From: Trichomonas vaginalis G3
Taxonomy: Eukaryota; Parabasalia; Trichomonadida; Trichomonadidae
Direction of reading: 5' to 3'
DNA: 64,000 bases
NCBI RefSeq assembly: GCF_026262505.1
Contig: NC_067207.1
Span: forward strand, 20,242,082-20,306,081
Part shown: one piece after another, positions 59,399 to 64,000 of the stretch
How the letters are laid out: each line of letters starts with the position of its first letter
Numbering within the stretch: position 1 is the stretch's first letter
The notes under the pieces: generated by a model
Database searches by the model: none
Told to the model about the DNA's origin: nothing
Seen by the model: only the letters and a program-made list of their open reading frames with translations
Position numbers and translations under genes: made by a program

Positions 59399-62143
59399 AT
59401 GCTTGCAATCTATTTCCATTTGTGCTCATCTGAGACATTTGATCTCAGAGATAAGTGGATTGAAGATGGAGATAATACTGTCCAGCATACATTTGGTTCT
59501 GAATACAATCAATTTATTCATACCGGATCAAAATACTATGATGTCCAAAGTTATGATAGCATGCCAGCTGTAACAGGTCAAATATACATATTTAAGACAT
59601 AAATTGCTGCTTATGGCCCAGGAACTGGCACAATTTATTTTTCTTTCCGCGGTCATGATGCAAATAATAAGCAATACTACGAAGATCCATATGTATTATT
59701 CACTGATAGAAGCGGTAACTTCGTAGATTATGAAGTTCCTTTTTATGTCACAAATCCAAATATTATTAAGATATATCCAAGACTTTCAGGTATTGGTCAA
59801 GTCAATTTCAAATACAAACTATGCACAATTACAAGAGGAAGCACATTTAACTACGATCCTTCAGTATCTGATCAAATAATCGAAAATAGTCTTATTAAAT
59901 TCACATTTCACAAGTCAAACTTTAAGTTTGAAGTATTAGATAAGATATCACAGCGTACTCACTATCAAGCTGATCCTTATTTAGATAGATATTTTACTCC
60001 TTCAATAATTAGAACTAATAACAAAATTAATGTTACTGTTATGCATAAAACATCATTTAATATCTCATACATCACATTTGAAGTCATAAACAATGAAGTA
60101 AGAATTGAAATTCAAGAAGAATCAAACAAACCAATTGGATTTCAATATCCAACATATTTCATTACACAATATTCTGATTCCATCATCATTCCTCATGGCG
60201 AAGGAATGGTTATTCCTGCAAACCAGAATTTAGATTTGAATCTTTTCATGTCAGGAGCAACAGGACATGGTGTTTGCATGTCATTCTATGCAGCAGCGAG
60301 ATATGAAAACGAGAATATTGGTAAAGAAGGATATATTGTTATAATTGAAACTCCTGATGACGTATCAGTACAAATGACAAAAGAAAATCAATGCCAATAT
60401 CATATTGTTTATCCATACTGGCATTCACAGAAGGAATTGTTTGGATACAACAGAAAACTAAGAATGGTTTTCTTCCCAGATGGAGGACACGTGAAAGCAG
60501 CAAAGATTTATAGAGATTATTCAATAGAAACAGGAAAACTTGTCACTTTTGAACAAAAAGCAGCGAAATATCCTGCATTAAAAGAAACATATAAAATGAT
60601 GCAAGGTGCTCCAAATATATGGATATGGTATGATTATCAAAGGATCTATGATGAAATAAAAAATGTCTATAAATGGACAAATATTTTAGCATCAGAAACT
60701 GATGGAACAACTGTTGATTGGGCAAAAAGAAATGGTATTGTTCCTTCAAGATATGATATTTATCAAGATGCTGTTGATCCAGCACTTAAATCACAATTTG
60801 ATTGGAATAGAGATTGGGTTGATGATGCTTATGCAAATGACGAACTTGTTTTGAATAAAGATGGAACAAGAAGACAAGGATGGGGCGTTTATCCAAAGAA
60901 TGGAGGAAATATGATTTATGCTGGAGTTGTTTCTGATAAATATTGGCCAAAATATATGAAGAAAAAGATAAATAATGAAATGACAAATGGAATTAAAAGA
61001 CTGTCTAGGTTTATTGATACAGCAACAGCAAGTGATTGGTATGAAGATTATCATGCAAATCATCCTTCAAATAGATCTTTGTCTAAACATCAAAGATATG
61101 TAACATTAAATACTTTACATGAAGATTATGGATTAATTGTTGGAAGTGAAACTGGTCATGATATGGCTGTTGGCGCTTGTGATTATTTCGAAGGAATGAT
61201 GTCGTTGCCAATGTTTAGAACAAATGATCCAGGAAGAAACATGGAAAATATTGTTTATAATCCAGAAGAAAGAGCTGTAAAATATCAAGTTGGTGAGAGA
61301 TACAGAGTTCCTTTGTGGAAATTAGTTTATCATGATTGCGTAATTGCTTATTGGTATTGGGGTGACTACAACAATAAGATGCCAACATTATAGCACAAGA
61401 GAGATTTGTTTAATGCTTTGTACGCTGTTCCTCCAATGTATTACATTGTTCCAAATAATTGGGATTCAATCAAATCTCAAGTTAATGCAAGTTATTGGAT
61501 TGCAACTGAATCAGCAAAACAAACAATGTTTGCTCAAATGATTGACCATAAAGTGCTGAATAGTGATTGGACAGTTCAACAAACATTCTTCAGCAACAAT
61601 GTCAATTCTAATGTAAACTTTGGTTCCTCTGATTTCAGAATGTCTGATGGCTACATTCTCAAAGCAGGAACTTCTCGTGTTCAAACTCCTTTCACTCCAA
61701 CTCCAACTCCAAATACTCCAACACCAACAATTAAAACTCCAACACCAACAGTTAAAACTCCAACACCTACAGCTAAAACTCCAACACCTACAGTTAAAAC
61801 TGCTACTCCAACATTCAAAACGCGAACCATATCACACAAAACATCAACTTTTAGAACACGAACACAGACATCGAAGCAAGCGACAGAATCCGCAACAATG
61901 AAGTTAGAAATTACAACTCAGATGTTATCATCACGTGCTAATTCTGATGAATCAAACGCTTCAAAGGAAAACGGTTCAAAAGGAATTAGTTCCAAGACAT
62001 TGTTTATCATAATTTTCTGCGTTGGTGGTGTTGTCTTACTTTCTGGAATTATTGCTGTTATTGTTTCTTCCAAACACATCAAGAGGAAAGAAAACTCTGA
62101 TGAAGAAAAAGATAGATCAGAGCTTGACATGTACCTTGTGTAA
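59399..62143 (+). pseudogene. mucin-stalked glycosidase-like ectoprotein gene with two in-frame stops
   Basis: One reading frame of about 914 codons, interrupted only by TAA at 59600-59602 and TAG at 61391-61393. A short hydrophobic start (MLAIYFHLCSS) may be a signal. The centre resembles large TIM-barrel glycosidases of the GH101/DUF5696 type (TDGTTVDWAKRNGIVPSRYD, DWYEDYHANHP, HEDYGLIVGSETGHDMAVGA). Then comes a Thr/Pro repeat stalk (TPTPTVKTPTPTAKT), a single membrane span (FIIIFCVGGVVLLSGIIAVI) and a charged tail. That is a type I surface enzyme layout. Both stops differ from Gln codons by one base. A pseudogene or a strain variant is likely. Confidence 0.65.
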
Positions 62144-62286
62144 AGGACATCACTCCTTTCTCTGAACTTAAGTAAATAGTAACTTTTTTTATTTATTTCA
62201 GTCAAAAGTAGATTTTTTTTTCGATCATAGGAAAATTAAACTTATTTGAAAATTTTCTAAAAAATATTATAAAAAAAGTTTATTGT

Positions 62287-64000
62287 TTAAAAGTTGATAA
62301 GTTCGAAACCATCAGGTAAGTTATCTTTGTTACCCAATACAGTGTAAGTCCACTGAGAATTGATGAGCTGGTTGATTGATTCCTTGACTTCTTCAACAGT
62401 TGCTTTGAAAGCTGTTTCTCTGATTTCCTTCTTCTTTTCGTAAGAAATACCAATATCTAAGTCAACTTGAGCTCTGTTATGAGGAGAGAAAGGTCTGTCC
62501 AATGTCTTAGAAACAGAGAGAATTGCTCTGTCAACACTTTCTTCATCGACTTTCGCCAATGATTTGTTCATTGCGTTGATTGCAGCCTTTGTTGACTCTT
62601 TCGGAGCTCCATCTCTGTAAGAAGAGATAGAAACATAGCTGGAGTTCATTCTAGAAGTAACGTGAGCTCCGTAGCATCCCATGTTCTCTCTGAGAAGTGG
62701 TCCAATGATTTCTTGAGAAAGAAATTCAGAAGAAACTTCTGTCAAAATTGCATTCTTCGTGTAAAACTCAATTGGTGTCGAAATTCCAATGAAATTAGTC
62801 TGTGAATCAAAGGCAATAAACATCTTCTGATGCTCTTTCTGCTCAGAAATGTATTTATCTACAGAAGTGAAGTCACTTTCTGACACTTCACTTTTGCCAT
62901 TATTCAATTCATTTACAAAATCTAACACTTGTTTTTGGGAAATCTTCAAATCACTTTCTGTTGCGTGAATATCAGCTCTGAAAAGTGCAGATTTCAATGC
63001 TTTCTTGTAAACTTCAGAAAAGATTTGAGAGACTTCAGAAATATTTGCTTTTGCGGCCAATTCTCTCACTTTTTGAGATTTTGTGATACCTGTTGTTAAT
63101 TCAGTCAAAGCAGTCTTTCTATTGAAGAATCTAGAAGAGTGCAAACTGGCGAAATAAGAGCCAGAATCAATGATATCATCAACGACATCAGAATTCCATT
63201 TCTCAAGTAGTTCTTTCAACTTCTTTTCATTGAAGAAATTGCTTTCAACCATCATTCTCAAAATCTCAATAGTTTTTCCAAGATTTTCTTGAAGACATTT
63301 CGCTCCTAATCTTATAACTAAATTCACCTTGTCTTTGTCATTGATATCCTGCTTCACAGCTAAATATGAGAAGCAATCTGTTGCATATCTCTGCTTCATA
63401 AGTGAAAATTCTGTATCGTTAACTGAAGAAGTGCCAAGAGAATCAACACAATCAACAGCAATTGACAAAACGGTTGGATCTATGTCTTTCTCGAGAGGAA
63501 TAGTACCATTGACTCTGATAGTAACAATGCCGTTGCAGCCAGATGTGACTAAATCAATATTTTTGTCACTTTTTACATCACTTTTTATTGGTTCAAGAGA
63601 CAAAAATTCTTTTTTGAATTGAGGGAGTGTTTCTGTGTTTTCTCTTTCGTTTTCGATATTCGCTTTGAGACGTTTCGCTAATTCAATGATATTCTTTTTA
63701 TCGTCTTCGGTCATTTCACTTTTGACTTTCTCCAAAATTTGTTTTTCTTCTTTCGTGTTTTTGTTGTTGAATTCTTCGCTTGGATTGACGACAAATAGTG
63801 TTCTGTTCTTGTTCTCAATCAATAACTTAGTAATCAAGTTTTCTAAGTATCCTTTCTGTGAAACACGTTTTGTCAAACCGTCCAAATGATCGTTCAAAAG
63901 TGACAAAACATCACAACCGTCCATCCACTGATGAATTACGTCCTCGAAGATGTTCAAGCCGTGGTTAGAGCCAATCTTCTTGGATTTGATTTTTATGTCA
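62287..64000 (-). CDS. M16C metallopeptidase (PreP/falcilysin type), C-terminal part
   Basis: The frame is open from the right window edge to the stop at 62287, about 570 residues, so the N-terminal half with the HxxEH zinc site lies outside. The visible part opens SNHGLNIFEDVIHQWMDGCD, matching the linker region of presequence proteases. It continues with a helical hairpin (coiled EEKQILEKVKSEMTEDDKKN) and the second pair of M16 domains. The closing RENMGCYGAHVTSRMNSSYV with SSYRDG is the family's Gly-rich C-terminal segment. PreP enzymes degrade targeting peptides in mitochondria, and here the hydrogenosome or cytosol is possible. It is convergent with the ectoprotein gene. Confidence 0.8.
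   Translation of the reverse strand, partial: DIKIKSKKIGSNHGLNIFEDVIHQWMDGCDVLSLLNDHLDGLTKRVSQKGYLENLITKLLIENKNRTLFVVNPSEEFNNKNTKEEKQILEKVKSEMTEDDKKNIIELAKRLKANIENERENTETLPQFKKEFLSLEPIKSDVKSDKNIDLVTSGCNGIVTIRVNGTIPLEKDIDPTVLSIAVDCVDSLGTSSVNDTEFSLMKQRYATDCFSYLAVKQDINDKDKVNLVIRLGAKCLQENLGKTIEILRMMVESNFFNEKKLKELLEKWNSDVVDDIIDSGSYFASLHSSRFFNRKTALTELTTGITKSQKVRELAAKANISEVSQIFSEVYKKALKSALFRADIHATESDLKISQKQVLDFVNELNNGKSEVSESDFTSVDKYISEQKEHQKMFIAFDSQTNFIGISTPIEFYTKNAILTEVSSEFLSQEIIGPLLRENMGCYGAHVTSRMNSSYVSISSYRDGAPKESTKAAINAMNKSLAKVDEESVDRAILSVSKTLDRPFSPHNRAQVDLDIGISYEKKKEIRETAFKATVEEVKESINQLINSQWTYTVLGNKDNLPDGFELINF

Overview
The window most likely comes from a trichomonad, Trichomonas vaginalis or a close relative. 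The evidence is the AT-rich and almost intron-free layout, host genes with a TCAYT-type initiator a few bases before the ATG (ribosomal protein eL27 at 36220, the VWA protein at 54075, the ectoprotein at 59399), and the dense load of Maverick/Polinton virus-like elements and DNA transposons. No search could be run. The species name rests on gene style and on recognised families.

Layout. 1 to about 18860: a virus-like Maverick/Polinton copy (element A) that runs off the left edge. It holds a family B DNA polymerase, an HNH nuclease, an integrase, a collagen-like and HTH-repeat fibre cluster, capsid-type proteins, a packaging-type ATPase and a terminal block of long hairpins. 18933-19985: a small terminal-inverted-repeat element. 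20163-20725: a 125-bp tandem repeat. 20886-21857: an intact DDE integrase-type transposase. 22565 to about 33220: Maverick/Polinton material of the same kind (element B, possibly two abutting pieces), with an integrase, fibre genes, a D12-type adenine methylase relic and a capsid module split by a palindromic transposon. It ends in a five-unit array of four-hairpin repeats. 33222-34904: a 52-bp satellite of about 33 copies.

36-64 kb is host territory. In order it holds eL27, a PQ-loop membrane protein gene split by nested foldback elements, two hAT-like non-autonomous elements with internal satellites, and an R2R3-type Myb protein. These are followed by a TMEM62-like membrane metallophosphoesterase, a UBL-VWA-E2-like-U-box fusion protein, and a repeat-rich surface-type protein gene damaged by a foldback fragment. 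The last part has a head-to-head pair of discoidin-domain genes with converted 3' halves, a mucin-stalked glycosidase-like ectoprotein with two in-frame stops, and the C-terminal half of an M16C metallopeptidase.

The most unusual signals are DNA structures. Short paired GC-rich hairpins sit inside unrelated coding regions and show compensatory base changes. Terminal four-hairpin blocks also covary between elements. A palindrome, GTTAGATCTAAC, recurs around gene ends in the virus-like elements. Among host genes the UBL-VWA-E2-like-U-box fusion stands out. Genes inside the virus-like elements are described as fossils. Both elements look young, because their shared modules are nearly identical, but each carries roughly ten breaks.
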